Shown piece after piece: positions 1 through 10,096 of a stretch of 64,000 nt of DNA. Source of the stretch: Mycobacterium sp. shizuoka-1 (GTDB lineage Bacteria; Actinomycetota; Actinomycetes; Mycobacteriales; Mycobacteriaceae). The notes beneath the pieces were generated by a model. It did not search any database. It was not told the origin of the DNA and worked only from the letters and a program-made list of their open reading frames with translations. The stretch is taken from the NCBI RefSeq assembly GCF_002723835.1, contig NZ_BEWG01000057.1:40366-104365 (forward strand). Direction: 5' to 3'. Numbering within the stretch: position 1 is the stretch's first letter; each line of letters opens with the position of its first letter. The position numbers were made by a program, and so were the translations under genes.

Positions 1-995
1 GCGACGCCCTGGCGGCCGAACGGCAGGAGCGGGCCACTGCGATGGCCGCGGCCCGCGAAGAGGTCGGCGCACTGAACGCCCGGATCACCGCGCTGACGGA
101 TTCGCTGCACCGCGACGAGGTGGCCAAGGCGCAGGCCGCGATGCGCATCGAACAGCTCGAGCAGATGGTGCTCGAGCAGTTCGGCATGGCCGCCGACGAT
201 CTGATCGCCGAGTACGGGCCGGAGGTGACGCTGCCGCCCTCGGAGTTGGAGATGGCCGAATACGAACAGGCCAAGGAGCGCGGCGAGCAGGTCACCGCGC
301 CGGCGCCGATGGTGTTCGACCGTCCCACCCAAGAGCGGCGAGCCAAACGGGCCGAGCGGGAACTGGCCGAACTGGGCCGGGTGAACCCGCTGGCGCTGGA
401 GGAGTTCGCGGCTCTCGAGGAGCGCTACAACTTCCTGGCCACCCAGCTCGAGGACGTCAAGGCCGCCCGCAAGGATCTGCTCGACGTGATCGCCGACGTG
501 GACGCCCGGATCCTGCAGGTGTTCGCCGAGGCCTACGCCGACGTCGAGCGTGAATTCGAGCAAGTTTTCGCCGCCCTGTTCCCCGGGGGCGAGGGCCGTC
601 TGCTGCTGACCGACCCCAATGACCTGCTGACCACCGGCGTCGAGGTCGAGGCCCGGCCGCCGGGAAAGAAGGTCAAACGACTCTCGCTGCTGTCCGGTGG
701 GGAGAAATCACTGACCGCCGTGGCCATGTTGGTGGCCATCTTCCGGGCGCGCCCGTCGCCGTTCTACGTGATGGACGAGGTCGAGGCCGCCCTCGACGAT
801 GTGAACCTGCGCCGGCTGATCGGGCTGTTCGAGCAGCTGCGGTCGCAGTCGCAGCTGATCGTCATCACCCACCAGAAACCCACCATGGAGATCGCCGACG
901 CGCTGTACGGCGTCACCATGCAGGGCGACGGCATCACCACGGTGATCTCCCAGCGGATGCGCGGCGAAGAGCTGGTGTCCACCGCTACGTCGTAG
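1..995 (+). CDS. smc: Chromosome segregation ATPase SMC, C-terminal part (5' end outside window)
   Basis: This is the distal end of an SMC ATPase, which compacts and segregates chromosomes as a dimer with ScpA/ScpB. The reading frame is open from the window edge, so the N-terminal Walker A half and most of the coiled coil lie upstream. The visible part shows charged coiled-coil sequence, then the C-terminal ABC half: signature [14 protein letters not shown], Walker B/D-loop region [18 protein letters not shown] and the His switch [18 protein letters not shown]. Family knowledge puts smc just upstream of ftsY in mycobacteria, as here, although a three-gene signalling island separates them. Identification is secure; the true start cannot be seen. 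Confidence 0.95.
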   Translation, partial: DALAAERQERATAMAAAREEVGALNARITALTDSLHRDEVAKAQAAMRIEQLEQMVLEQFGMAADDLIAEYGPEVTLPPSELEMAEYEQAKERGEQVTAPAPMVFDRPTQERRAKRAERELAELGRVNPLALEEFAALEERYNFLATQLEDVKAARKDLLDVIADVDARILQVFAEAYADVEREFEQVFAALFPGGEGRLLLTDPNDLLTTGVEVEARPPGKKVKRLSLLSGGEKSLTAVAMLVAIFRARPSPFYVMDEVEAALDDVNLRRLIGLFEQLRSQSQLIVITHQKPTMEIADALYGVTMQGDGITTVISQRMRGEELVSTATS

Positions 996-1016
996 CGTCG
1001 TCGAACTGGTTGCCGC

Positions 1017-2021
1017 TCAGTCGGTTTCGGCTGTGAAATGCTGCTGCACCAGCTGGCGGGCCAGTGGGGAGTCGTCCAGCACGTCGACCAGCAGGCCGGC
1101 CAGTTCGTGCACCGCCGCGGTTTCGACGTCGCGAGCGGCCAAGACCGCGGCGATCCACTGGGCGGTCTCCGAGACCGGCCGGGTGTCGCCGGTGAGCAGC
1201 GCCGCGGACAGCGCATGCAGTGCCTGATTCAACGTGTCGGCGGCCAGCGCCGCCGGCGCCGGGGCCAAATCGGCGTGGCGGGTCACCGACCAGCGCTCGG
1301 CAAGGTTCGCCACGAGCGCGCCGTGATGCAGATCCAGTAGCGCCTGTTCGGTCACCGCTGCCGCGGGTAGGTCGGGGAGCGGACCCACGACCGGGGGCAG
1401 CGCCATCATCGTCACCACCGCGGCATGGGCGTCCGAGGCCCACGCGGTCGCGCCCAGGGCGTGCGCCCGGGTGGCGTCCGAGCCGAACGCCGGACCTCCC
1501 ACCAGCGTCGGAACCCCAGCCGCGGCGGCCGCCTCGATGAACCGGCGGGTGGTCGGCAGCGCCCCGAGCACCGAACAACTGATCGCCACCGCGTCGGGAC
1601 CCAGGTCGGCAATGTGCTGGCTGAGTCGCATCGGCGAGGTCGCCGCACCCAGCACGGTGGTGTCCCATCCGTTGGCGCGCAACGCGCACGCGATGATCAT
1701 GGCCGGCAGTTCGTGCCATTCGCGCTCCGCGCACGCCACCAATACCGATCCGTTGCCGGCCGGCAGCGACTCGACGTGGTCGGCCACCGCGCGGGTCGCG
1801 GCGACCGAGATCGCCGTGCAGGCGTGCTCGTCGGCCACCGTCCACTCGTCGCGCTGCCAGCGCAGGCCCACGTCACGCTGGGCGGCGGCCACCACCTCGG
1901 TCAGAATCGACACCGGGTCGACGCCGTCGGTGAGTAGCCGGGTCACCACGCGGGTGGCCGCGGTGCGGTCCCTGGCGGCCAGCGCCTGCTGATACTCCGA
2001 AAGCCGGCTCAGGTCTCGCAC
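1017..2021 (-). CDS. Cobalamin-binding protein with CarH-type light-sensor motif, no DNA-binding domain
   Basis: A 334-residue protein with a helical cap (about residues 10-85) and a Rossmann-like B12-binding domain (about 90-215), then a helical C-terminal region of unknown role. The cap carries W55, nine residues, then E65-H66, the W-x9-EH signature of adenosylcobalamin photoreceptors such as CarH/LitR. H103 in EWHEL sits where the lower axial ligand of cobalt is expected, although the usual DxHxxG glycine is Pro. CarH has an N-terminal MerR DNA-binding domain; this protein starts almost directly with the cap and has none. Its start overlaps the 3' end of the SpoIIE-type phosphatase gene by 13 nt, so the two are probably co-translated. 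A role in light or B12-state sensing for a partner-switch pathway is inferred. Confidence 0.8.
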   Translation of the reverse strand: MRDLSRLSEYQQALAARDRTAATRVVTRLLTDGVDPVSILTEVVAAAQRDVGLRWQRDEWTVADEHACTAISVAATRAVADHVESLPAGNGSVLVACAEREWHELPAMIIACALRANGWDTTVLGAATSPMRLSQHIADLGPDAVAISCSVLGALPTTRRFIEAAAAAGVPTLVGGPAFGSDATRAHALGATAWASDAHAAVVTMMALPPVVGPLPDLPAAAVTEQALLDLHHGALVANLAERWSVTRHADLAPAPAALAADTLNQALHALSAALLTGDTRPVSETAQWIAAVLAARDVETAAVHELAGLLVDVLDDSPLARQLVQQHFTAETD

Positions 2022-3268
2022 GTCACCGCCAGCAGCGCCATGTCGTCGTGGGGATCACCGTCGAGATACTCCAGCACGTCGCGTTCGACCGCCTCGCAGA
2101 TCACGTCGCCGCCGGCACCGGCATAGGCGGGCAGCATCGCCAGCAGCCGCGGAACGCCGTAGAGGCGGTCGTCGCGACGGGCCTCCTCGACACCGTCGGT
2201 GAACATCAGCATGGTGTCGCCGCGCTGGAGTCGGACCGCGGTGGGGTGGTACGGCACACCAGGTTTCACTCCCGCGGCAATCCCGGCGACGTCGACCTGC
2301 TCGACGTGGCCGCCGGCGCGCACGATGATCGGGCCGGGATGTCCGGCCGCGGCGACGTCGGTGTCGGCCCACTGGCCGTCCGGCCCCGTCCGCACCCGGA
2401 CACAGAGTGCGGTGACGAAGCCGCTGGCATTCTGCTCGCACAGCACCGAATTCAGCGCGCCGAGTACGCGGTCTGGGCGGCGATCGAAATAGGCTGCGGT
2501 GTGGACGGTTTGGCGAGCTTGTAACGTCAAGGCGGCGGAGTCCACGCCCTTGCCACACACGTCGCCGAGAACGGCGAGCACGTCCTCGCCGTCGCCGACG
2601 ACATCGTAGAAGTCGCCGCCGACCTCGAGGTGTTCTACCGCGGGCCGGTAGCGTGCGGCGATCTGGAAACCTTGGAGGCGGGGAAGTTTCGGCGGCCGCA
2701 GGGTGCGTTTGAGCACGGCGGCCAACTCGCCGCGCTCTTCGTAGATCCGCGCGGAGTCCAGCGCGACGGCGGCCGTCGCCACCAGCCGTTCGGCCTCGCC
2801 GATGGTGGCGGGGTCGAACCGTCGGCCCGCTGTGCGGGCCAGGACCATCGCGCCCAGCGTCGTGCCCCGCGCCGTCATCGCCAACACCAACACGTCGACG
2901 GGGCGCAGCGAGGCGAGTTCCTCGGCCAGCCCGGGATGCCGCAGCCGGGTGGCGATGTCGTGTGCGGATTCGTCCATGCCGATGATGCGGTGGACCCGCT
3001 GTCCGGTGCGCAACACCTGATCCAAACCCCGCTCGGTGGCCGACGACCGCGGGATGACGGTACCGAATGACACGTTGTCGCCGCCGTAGAGCGCCAGCCC
3101 GCCGGTGCGGTGCTCGGGCATGGCCACCAGCCCCCAGTCCGCGAGCCCAGGCCGGACGGAGCGCAGCAGCTGCAGCACGGTTCGTTTTAGGTTCAGCGAT
3201 CCGTTCAGCGCAAACTCGACCTCGTCGGCGTCGCGGTGCAGCACACCAGGTGCGGGCTCGTTTGCCAT
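2009..3268 (-). CDS. GAF plus SpoIIE/PP2C-type serine phosphatase
   Basis: A 419-residue sensor phosphatase. Residues about 30-180 look like a GAF sensory domain. Residues about 190-415 form a SpoIIE/RsbU-type PP2C domain with the metal-binding motifs GGDFYD, GDVCGKG, FTDGVEEAR and the C-terminal HDDMALLAV. Such enzymes dephosphorylate STAS anti-anti-sigma factors in partner-switching pathways, and a STAS gene starts divergently 145 bp away. The B12-binding gene follows with a 13-nt overlap. I chose the ATG at 3268, preceded by GGAG; a GTG at 3277 is an in-frame alternative. No RsbW-like kinase gene is present in the window, so the complete switch would need a partner encoded elsewhere. Confidence 0.85.
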   Translation of the reverse strand: MANEPAPGVLHRDADEVEFALNGSLNLKRTVLQLLRSVRPGLADWGLVAMPEHRTGGLALYGGDNVSFGTVIPRSSATERGLDQVLRTGQRVHRIIGMDESAHDIATRLRHPGLAEELASLRPVDVLVLAMTARGTTLGAMVLARTAGRRFDPATIGEAERLVATAAVALDSARIYEERGELAAVLKRTLRPPKLPRLQGFQIAARYRPAVEHLEVGGDFYDVVGDGEDVLAVLGDVCGKGVDSAALTLQARQTVHTAAYFDRRPDRVLGALNSVLCEQNASGFVTALCVRVRTGPDGQWADTDVAAAGHPGPIIVRAGGHVEQVDVAGIAAGVKPGVPYHPTAVRLQRGDTMLMFTDGVEEARRDDRLYGVPRLLAMLPAYAGAGGDVICEAVERDVLEYLDGDPHDDMALLAVTCET

Positions 3269-3413
3269 CGACTCCACGCTAGCGGCCGCTGTGTGGGCGC
3301 GTGCGGACCCGGGGCGATCCCGTGCCGTCGGCTACTGTGGACAGGGGTTCAAGCAGCAGCCTTTTCCGACATGTTCCTCGCCCGCCGGGGCGAACTTTCG
3401 TCGAAGGGCAGCT

Positions 3414-3755
3414 GTGGACGCATACGAACCCCACCAGCGGTGGCTGGGTACAACGGCCGTTGTCAGCGCGTCGGGGGCCCTGGACCTGCTGACCTCGCCG
3501 GCTCTGGGGAAACTTCTGACCAGCACCCTCGAGCAGAAGCCGGGTGGGGTGATCGTCGATCTGACCGATGTCCGCTTTCTCGGCTCGGCGGGCATGCAGG
3601 TGCTGGTGGACGCCCATGAGATGGCGACCCCGGACATCGGGTTCGTGGTCGTCGCCGACGGGCCCGGCACCAGCCGGCCGCTCAAGCTCGTCGGTCTGAC
3701 CGAGGTATTCGACGTCGTCGCGACCCTGCAGGCGGCGACCGAGCTGCTCAGCTGA
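3414..3755 (+). CDS. STAS-domain anti-sigma factor antagonist
   Basis: A single STAS domain protein of 113 residues. It shows the expected strand VIVDLTDVRFLGSAGMQVLVDA, with the probable phospho-acceptor serine in LGSAGM. Unphosphorylated STAS antagonists bind an anti-sigma kinase and free a sigma factor; a SpoIIE-type phosphatase would reactivate them. The GTG start is chosen because AAGGG at 3404-3408 precedes it by 5 nt; the open frame extends further upstream but has no better start. It is divergent from the phosphatase/B12 pair, which suggests a shared control region at 3269-3413. The target sigma factor cannot be deduced from the sequence. Confidence 0.85.
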   Translation: MDAYEPHQRWLGTTAVVSASGALDLLTSPALGKLLTSTLEQKPGGVIVDLTDVRFLGSAGMQVLVDAHEMATPDIGFVVVADGPGTSRPLKLVGLTEVFDVVATLQAATELLS

Positions 3756-3823
3756 CGGCCACCGGGTCACCCGGTTGTCCAGGGGTGGCGCAGACCGGCC
3801 GCGCGCCCTGAAACAATGGCACG

Positions 3824-5152
3824 GTGTCAGAGGGTCTCTGGATCGCCATCGCGGTCATCGCCGTCCTGGTCGTCACTGCGCTCGTCGTCGGTCTGGTTCG
3901 ATTCCGGCGGCGTCAGATCAGTCTGCGCCCCAGCTCCGAGACTCCCACGCCGATCGACCGATCTGGCGGCTACACGGCGTCGTCGGGCATCTCGTTCAGC
4001 CAGTCCACCAGCCAGTCCACGGTGGACACCACGGGATTGCCGGGCGTCGGCGACGACGCGGCCGTGCCCCGCGATTCGGTCAAGCGACCGATCGCCGATG
4101 TCCGGCTGCCCGAGCCCCCGGTCGTCGAGGAGTCGCCGGCCGAGGATGTCGAGGTCGCCGAGCCCGAGGCCCCCGCGCCGGTCGAGCCTGAAGCTCCAGC
4201 GCAACCGCCGGCACCGGCGATCGAGGCCATCGCACCGGCCGAAGGCCGCCTGGAGCGGCTGCGCGGACGGCTGGCCAAGTCACAGAACGCGCTGGGCCGC
4301 AGCATGCTCGGCCTGCTCGGCGGTGGCGACCTCGACGAGGCGTCCTGGGAAGAGGTCGAAGACACCCTGCTGATCGCCGACCTCGGTCCGGTGGTCACCG
4401 CCTCGGTGATCGAACAGCTGCGCAGCCGGTTGGCCAGCAGCACCGTTCGCACCGAAGCCGATGCCCGCGCGGTGCTGCGCGAGGTGCTGATCGCCGAACT
4501 CAACCCTGGTCTGGACCGGTCGATCAAGGCACTGCCGCACGCCGACAAGCCGTCGGTCCTTCTGGTCGTCGGGGTCAACGGAACCGGTAAGACCACCACC
4601 GTCGGCAAGCTGGCCCGCGTGCTGGTGGCCGACGGGCGCCGGGTCGTCCTCGGCGCGGCCGACACGTTCCGCGCGGCGGCCGCCGATCAACTGCAGAGCT
4701 GGGCATCGCGGGTCGGCGCCGAGGTGATCCGCGGCGCCGAGGGCGCCGATCCGGCCTCGGTGGCCTTCGACGCGGTGGACAAGGGCATCGCCGCCGGCGC
4801 CGACGTCGTGGTGATCGACACCGCCGGGCGACTGCACACCAAGACCGGTCTGATGGACGAGCTGGGCAAGGTCAAGCGGGTGGTGAGCAAACGCGCGGCA
4901 GTCGACGAGGTGCTGCTGGTGCTGGATGCCACGATCGGCCAGAACGGACTGGCGCAAGCGCGGGTGTTCGCCGACGTCGTCGACATCACCGGGGTGGTGC
5001 TGACCAAGCTCGACGGTACGGCCAAGGGCGGCATCGTGTTCCGCGTTCAACAAGAGCTCGGAGTGCCGGTCAAACTGGTCGGATTGGGCGAGGGCCCCGA
5101 TGATCTGGCGCCGTTCGAGGCGGGCGCATTCGTCGACGCGCTACTGGGCTGA
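3824..5152 (+). CDS. ftsY: Signal recognition particle receptor FtsY
   Basis: FtsY docks ribosome-nascent chain-SRP complexes at the membrane and hydrolyses GTP together with Ffh. The 442-residue protein starts with one hydrophobic segment (about residues 5-25), then a long acidic Pro/Glu/Ala linker (A domain, about 30-140), then the N and G domains. GTPase motifs visible are GVNGTGKTTTVGKLARVL, DTFRAAAADQL, DTAGRLHTKTGLM and TKLDGTAKGG. The N-terminal membrane helix is usual in actinobacterial FtsY. The GTG start has no Shine-Dalgarno; AACAAT at 3812-3817 lies 6 nt before it, so the mRNA may be leaderless. Its partner ffh is about 11 kb downstream on the same strand. Confidence 0.97.
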   Translation: MSEGLWIAIAVIAVLVVTALVVGLVRFRRRQISLRPSSETPTPIDRSGGYTASSGISFSQSTSQSTVDTTGLPGVGDDAAVPRDSVKRPIADVRLPEPPVVEESPAEDVEVAEPEAPAPVEPEAPAQPPAPAIEAIAPAEGRLERLRGRLAKSQNALGRSMLGLLGGGDLDEASWEEVEDTLLIADLGPVVTASVIEQLRSRLASSTVRTEADARAVLREVLIAELNPGLDRSIKALPHADKPSVLLVVGVNGTGKTTTVGKLARVLVADGRRVVLGAADTFRAAAADQLQSWASRVGAEVIRGAEGADPASVAFDAVDKGIAAGADVVVIDTAGRLHTKTGLMDELGKVKRVVSKRAAVDEVLLVLDATIGQNGLAQARVFADVVDITGVVLTKLDGTAKGGIVFRVQQELGVPVKLVGLGEGPDDLAPFEAGAFVDALLG

Positions 5153-5186
5153 GGGACCTGCAGATCGCAAGATACACCGGTTTGCT

Positions 5187-5231
5187 GTGACCGAAAAGTC
5201 ACGGTTATGCCTGGTGAAACACGAGCGTAAC
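5187..5231 (+). promoter_or_regulatory. Candidate GlnR binding region upstream of amt
   Basis: Two half-site pairs with six-base spacers are visible: GTGAC-N6-GTCAC at 5187-5202 and GAAAC-N6-GTAAC at 5216-5231. Actinobacterial GlnR recognises GTnAC/GnAAC-type half-sites separated by six bases and activates amt-glnB-glnD under nitrogen limitation. The position, 120-165 bp before the amt start, suits an activator. The GlnR assignment is inference from motif and context. Confidence 0.45.
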
Positions 5232-5352
5232 ACCTCTGGTGCGTCCGTTCACTTCACTGAAACGAAACAGAATCCTCGACGAAACCGCTGCCCACGAACC
5301 TTCTCGTGATGCCGACTAGTTCGGCGCACTTCCCAAAGGAGGTTCACACAAA

Positions 5353-6720
5353 GTGCTCTCAGCCTTACCCCTTGGATTACCCGATGACGTGTTCAAGCCG
5401 TTTGGTCCGGATGGCCTGAGCGCGGGCGATACGGCGTGGGTGATCGCCGCGACGGCCATGGTGTTGTTCATGACACCGGGCCTGGCGTTCTTCTACGGCG
5501 GGCTCTCGCGCCAGAAGTCCGTCCTCAACATGATGATGATGTCGTTCGGCTCCCTCGGGCTGGTCAGCATCATCTACGTGTTGTGGGGCTACTCGATGTC
5601 GTTCTCGTCGGCACACACCGGAGAAAAAGACATCGCCGGCATCTTCGACAATCCCTTCTCGTTGTTCGGTGTCTATCAATTGATGGAGACCAAGGACCTC
5701 GGGAATGACTCGACCGGATATGTGTCGGGTGGATTCGGCACGGTTCCGGCGATCATCTGGGTCGCCTTCCAGCTGACCTTCGCCGTCATCACCGTCGCCC
5801 TGATCAGCGGCTCGGTGGCGGAGCGGATGAAGTTCGGCACGTGGCTGGTCTTTGGTGGACTCTGGGTCACCATCGTGTACTTCCCGCTGGCCCACATGGT
5901 TTGGGGCGGCGGCCTGCTGTCGGGCTCGGGTGAGGGCATCGCGGCCAAGATCTTCGGTGTGAACGAGGAAGGCACGGCCAACGTCGCGCCCATCGACTTC
6001 GCCGGTGGAACGGTCGTTCACATCAACGCCGGTATGGCCGGGTTCGTCCTGGCGATCCTGCTGGGTAAGCGCCTCGGCTTCGGCAAGACCGCTTTCCGCC
6101 CGCACAACGTCCCGTTCGTCCTGCTCGGTGCGGCCATCCTGTGGTTCGGCTGGTACGGCTTCAACGTCGGCTCCGAAGGTGCCGCCGATGCGCTGGCAGG
6201 TCTGGTGTTCGTCAACACCACCGCGGCCACCGCCGCGGCCATGATGGCGTGGCTGCTGGTGGAGCGGATCCGCGACGGCCACGCCACGAGCGTCGGCGCG
6301 GCCTCGGGTATCGTCGCCGGTCTGGTGGCCATCACGCCCGCTTGCGGTGCTCTCTCGCCGATCGGGTCGATCGGGCTGGGCGCGGTCGCGGGTATCCTCT
6401 CGGCGCTGGCCATCGGACTGAAGTACAAGTTCGGTTACGACGACTCACTCGACGTCGTCGGTGTGCACCTGGTCTCCGGCCTGTGGGGCACGATCGGTAT
6501 CGGGTTCCTTTCGGTGGAGAGCGGCCTGTTCTATGGTCACGACTACAAGCAGCTCGTGGTGCAGATCGTCATCGCCTTGGCGGCAGTGATCTTCACCGCA
6601 GTCCTTACCGCGATCCTCGCCTTCGTCGTGAAGCCGCTGGGTTGGCGGATCTCCAAGGAGGACGAGGATGCCGGCATCGACTCGACCGAACATGCCGAAA
6701 CTGCTTATGAACTCGTCTGA
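5353..6720 (+). CDS. amt: Ammonium transporter Amt
   Basis: A trimeric membrane channel for ammonium/ammonia uptake, 455 residues and about 11 membrane helices. It contains the Amt signature region around GGTVVHINAGMAGF and the twin pore histidines, one in VHINAG and one in GVHLVSGLWG. The phenylalanine-rich entrance motif FFYGGLSR and the N-terminal MTPGLAFFYGG are typical. The GTG start is fixed by a strong AAAGGAGG Shine-Dalgarno at 5335-5342. glnB follows after 36 nt and glnD after that, the standard actinobacterial nitrogen operon in which the P-II protein blocks the Amt pore. Control by GlnR is likely from the half-sites at 5187-5231. Confidence 0.97.
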   Translation: MLSALPLGLPDDVFKPFGPDGLSAGDTAWVIAATAMVLFMTPGLAFFYGGLSRQKSVLNMMMMSFGSLGLVSIIYVLWGYSMSFSSAHTGEKDIAGIFDNPFSLFGVYQLMETKDLGNDSTGYVSGGFGTVPAIIWVAFQLTFAVITVALISGSVAERMKFGTWLVFGGLWVTIVYFPLAHMVWGGGLLSGSGEGIAAKIFGVNEEGTANVAPIDFAGGTVVHINAGMAGFVLAILLGKRLGFGKTAFRPHNVPFVLLGAAILWFGWYGFNVGSEGAADALAGLVFVNTTAATAAAMMAWLLVERIRDGHATSVGAASGIVAGLVAITPACGALSPIGSIGLGAVAGILSALAIGLKYKFGYDDSLDVVGVHLVSGLWGTIGIGFLSVESGLFYGHDYKQLVVQIVIALAAVIFTAVLTAILAFVVKPLGWRISKEDEDAGIDSTEHAETAYELV

Positions 6721-7095
<375 letters not shown>

Positions 7096-7169
7096 CGCAT
7101 CCGATGTGACGTCTTCTTGCGGCCACACCGAATGAGCGTTAGTTGGCGTCGGTGAGTGGGAGGACTGAG

Positions 7170-9653
7170 ATGACAAACCAATCAAGAGATTCCGCCGCCG
7201 GCGCTTCCCGATGGGAGGCACCGGCGGCGGGCTCCTTCAAACCCGCCAAGGATCTGGCGCGGGCCTCCCAGCAGCTGTTGGAAGGTGGTCAGCGCCAACT
7301 CGATTCGGCCGCTCTGCGCGACGCCCTGCTTGATCTGCACGAATTCTGGCTGTCCACCAAGGCCACCGAGATCGGCATCACCGCGACCAGTGGTTTCGCG
7401 ATCGTCGCCACCGGCGGACTGGGCCGCCGGGAGTTCGTCCCATACTCCGACCTCGACCTGATGCTGCTGCACGACAACATGCCAGCCGACATAGTCACGC
7501 AGGTCGCCGAATTGCTCTGGTACCCGTTGTGGGACGCCAATATTCGCCTCGACCACAGTGTTCGCACCGTGCCGGAGGCCCTCACCGTGGCCAGCGAGGA
7601 CATCTCGGCCGGGCTGGCCATGCTCGAGGTCCGGCACATCGCCGGCGACTCCGAACTGTCGCAGCTGCTGATCGGCGGGGCCCGGCGCCAGTGGCGCACC
7701 GGAATCGCCTCCCGGTTCGACGAACTGGTCGAACACACCCAGGCGCGCTGGCAGCGCAGCGGCCAGATCGCGCACCGCGCCGAGCCGGACCTGAAATGCG
7801 GGCGCGGCGGGTTGCGGGACGTCCAGCTGCTCAACGCGCTGGCGATCGCCCAGCTGGCCGACGTGTATCCGAGCCAGTCCCTGGCATCCCCGACCGGATC
7901 GCTGGGCGGTGCGCATCTGGCGCTGCTCAACGTGCGGACCGAACTGCATCGGACCTCCAAACGCGGTCGCGATCAGCTACTGGCGCAGTACGCCGACGAG
8001 ATCGGCGCGGCGCTGCGGATCGGCGACCGATTCGACCTGGCCCGGGTGCTCTCCGACGCGGCGCGCACCATCAGCTACTACGTCGATGCTGGGTTACGCA
8101 CCGCCGGCAATGCCCTTCCCAAGCGCGGACTTTCGGTGTTGCGCCGGCCGGCGCGCCGACCGCTCGACGAAGGGGTGGTCGAGTTCGCCGGCGAGGTGAT
8201 CCTGGCCCGCGACGCCCGCCCGGAGCGCGATCCGGGCCTGATCCTGCGGGTCGCCGCGGCCTCGGCCACCACCGGCTTGCCGATCTCGGGCTCGACGCTG
8301 AGCCGGCTGGCCGCCTCCGCGCCCGAGCTGCGCACACCCTGGCCCCGCGACGCGCTCAAGGACCTGCTGGTGTTGCTGGCGGCCGGACCGACCACGGTGG
8401 CATGCGTCGAGGCGCTGGACCGCACCGGACTGTGGGGGCGGCTGTTCCCGGAGTGGGGGGCCGTGCGCGACCTTCCGCCCCGCGACGTCGTCCACATCTG
8501 GACCGTCGACCGCCACCTTGTCGAGACCGTCTCGCGGGCAAGCGCTTTCACCACCCGCGTGTCGCGGCCGGACCTGCTCGTGCTCGGCGCCCTGCTGCAC
8601 GACATCGGCAAGGGCCGCGGCGGCGACCACAGCGTGATCGGCGCCGACCTGGCCGTGCAGGTCGGCACTCGGCTGGGCCTGTGGCCGTCGGACATCGACA
8701 TCCTGTCCGCGATCGTGCGCTACCACCTGTTGCTGCCGGATACCGCGACCCGGCGTGATCTGCAGGATCCGCAGACCATCGCCGGTGTCGTCGATGCACT
8801 GGGCGGTGACCCGGTGCTGCTCGAGCTGCTCGACGCCCTGGCCGAGGCGGATTCGCTGGCGACCGGGCCCGGGGTATGGGGTGACTGGAAAGCCTCACTC
8901 ATCGGCGACCTGGTCCGGCGGGTCCGGCTGGTGCTGGCCGGCGAGCCGCTGCCGCACGCGGATCCAATTGACCCGCATCACCTCTCGCTGGCCACCGATG
9001 GTGGGGTACACGTCGAGATGACGCCGGGGGACAGCGCCCACACCTACAACGTGGCGATGATCGCCCCCGACCGGCGGGGCTTGCTGTCAAAAGCGGCCGG
9101 TGTGCTCGCGCTCAATTCACTGCGGGTGCATTCGGCCTCGGTCAACAGCGCCGAGGGATCGGCGATCAACACCTTCGTGGTGTCGCCGCATTTCGGCGCG
9201 CCGCCGGCTGCGGAGCTGCTGCGCCAGCAGTTCATCCTGGCGCTGGGCGGTGAACTCGACGTGATCGCCGCGCTGGAGAAACGCGAGCGGGACGCTGCGC
9301 AGCAGGGCGCCGGGCGGGTCGGGGAGCACAAGCCGGCGGTGCCGATCAACGCCGTGCCTGCGCCGCCACGCATTCTGTGGCACGACGGCAGCGGGGAGGG
9401 ACAGCTGATCGTCGAGATCCGCACCACCGACCGCACCGGCCTGCTGGCGCTGCTCACCGGGGTGTTCGAACGGGCCGCGGCCGACATCGCCTGGGCCAAG
9501 ATCACCACCCTGGGCTCGTCGGTGGTCGACGCGTTCGGGATCTCGGTGCAGGCGCCGAACTCCGTGGCCGACGTGCGCAAACAACTCGAGCGCGAACTCT
9601 ATGCGGTGCTGCCCGCTCCGCCGCCGGCCAAGCCGGTCGAAGAGGCCAGTTAG
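7170..9653 (+). CDS. glnD: P-II nucleotidyltransferase / nucleotidyl-removing enzyme GlnD
   Basis: A bifunctional enzyme that modifies and demodifies the P-II protein according to nitrogen status. The 827-residue chain has an N-terminal nucleotidyltransferase domain with [19 protein letters not shown], a central HD domain with [15 protein letters not shown], and two C-terminal ACT domains starting near [19 protein letters not shown] and [18 protein letters not shown], where glutamine is thought to bind. The ATG at 7170 is preferred over a TTG at 7143 because GGGAGGA at 7158-7164 precedes it. It is the third gene of the amt operon, 74 nt after glnB. No frameshift or lost motif is seen. Confidence 0.96.
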   Translation: MTNQSRDSAAGASRWEAPAAGSFKPAKDLARASQQLLEGGQRQLDSAALRDALLDLHEFWLSTKATEIGITATSGFAIVATGGLGRREFVPYSDLDLMLLHDNMPADIVTQVAELLWYPLWDANIRLDHSVRTVPEALTVASEDISAGLAMLEVRHIAGDSELSQLLIGGARRQWRTGIASRFDELVEHTQARWQRSGQIAHRAEPDLKCGRGGLRDVQLLNALAIAQLADVYPSQSLASPTGSLGGAHLALLNVRTELHRTSKRGRDQLLAQYADEIGAALRIGDRFDLARVLSDAARTISYYVDAGLRTAGNALPKRGLSVLRRPARRPLDEGVVEFAGEVILARDARPERDPGLILRVAAASATTGLPISGSTLSRLAASAPELRTPWPRDALKDLLVLLAAGPTTVACVEALDRTGLWGRLFPEWGAVRDLPPRDVVHIWTVDRHLVETVSRASAFTTRVSRPDLLVLGALLHDIGKGRGGDHSVIGADLAVQVGTRLGLWPSDIDILSAIVRYHLLLPDTATRRDLQDPQTIAGVVDALGGDPVLLELLDALAEADSLATGPGVWGDWKASLIGDLVRRVRLVLAGEPLPHADPIDPHHLSLATDGGVHVEMTPGDSAHTYNVAMIAPDRRGLLSKAAGVLALNSLRVHSASVNSAEGSAINTFVVSPHFGAPPAAELLRQQFILALGGELDVIAALEKRERDAAQQGAGRVGEHKPAVPINAVPAPPRILWHDGSGEGQLIVEIRTTDRTGLLALLTGVFERAAADIAWAKITTLGSSVVDAFGISVQAPNSVADVRKQLERELYAVLPAPPPAKPVEEAS

Positions 9654-10096
9654 TCCCTGCGTCGAGCGGCGCGACCCGATGGCGCACAAGTTCACCACGG
9701 GTTCACGCGGGTGAACGCCGGTCGTGCACCGGGAGAACGCCGACCCGTGGTTTGCGTGGCGTATCAACTGTGTTCACCTCGCGGGGCGCCACGCTGAGCA
9801 TCGTGAGCAAACGACCGGTGCAGACGGGGCGGAAACCCTTCCCGGCCCCTCGGAGCGCGAAACATGTTCTGCGCGTGCAGGAGCGGAGCGTTTCGGACGA
9901 AGGCGAGCACCGGTGTGTCGGCGCTACTGGTAACGACGACGACCAAGGGAGCCGTCACCTCGAGTTGTCGCAACGATCGGTGATCGGGCGGTTCATCGAG
10001 GCATCGAAAGCGGCTTCCGAACGGTTTGAACGCCGATTCAGGCCCAGGTAATCTCCGGTCGTCCGGGGGGAGGCACGGCGAAAAAGTTGGATGTGA
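9654..10096 (+). promoter_or_regulatory. 443-bp intergenic region with four GTTCAC elements
   Basis: There is no convincing gene here. The region contains GTTCACC at 9690-9696, GTTCACG at 9701-9707, the inverted copy GGTGAAC at 9710-9716 and a further GTTCACC at 9772-9778. The first three start at 9690, 9701 and 9710, close to one helical turn apart, which suggests a regulator-binding cluster upstream of the PHP/ABC-transporter operon. No known riboswitch fold was recognised in the remaining leader. Confidence 0.35.

Noticed and set aside
9780-10090. Possible riboswitch in the leader of the PHP/ABC operon
   Set aside because: I could not match the sequence to the conserved cores of cobalamin, M-box, ydaO or glycine riboswitches.
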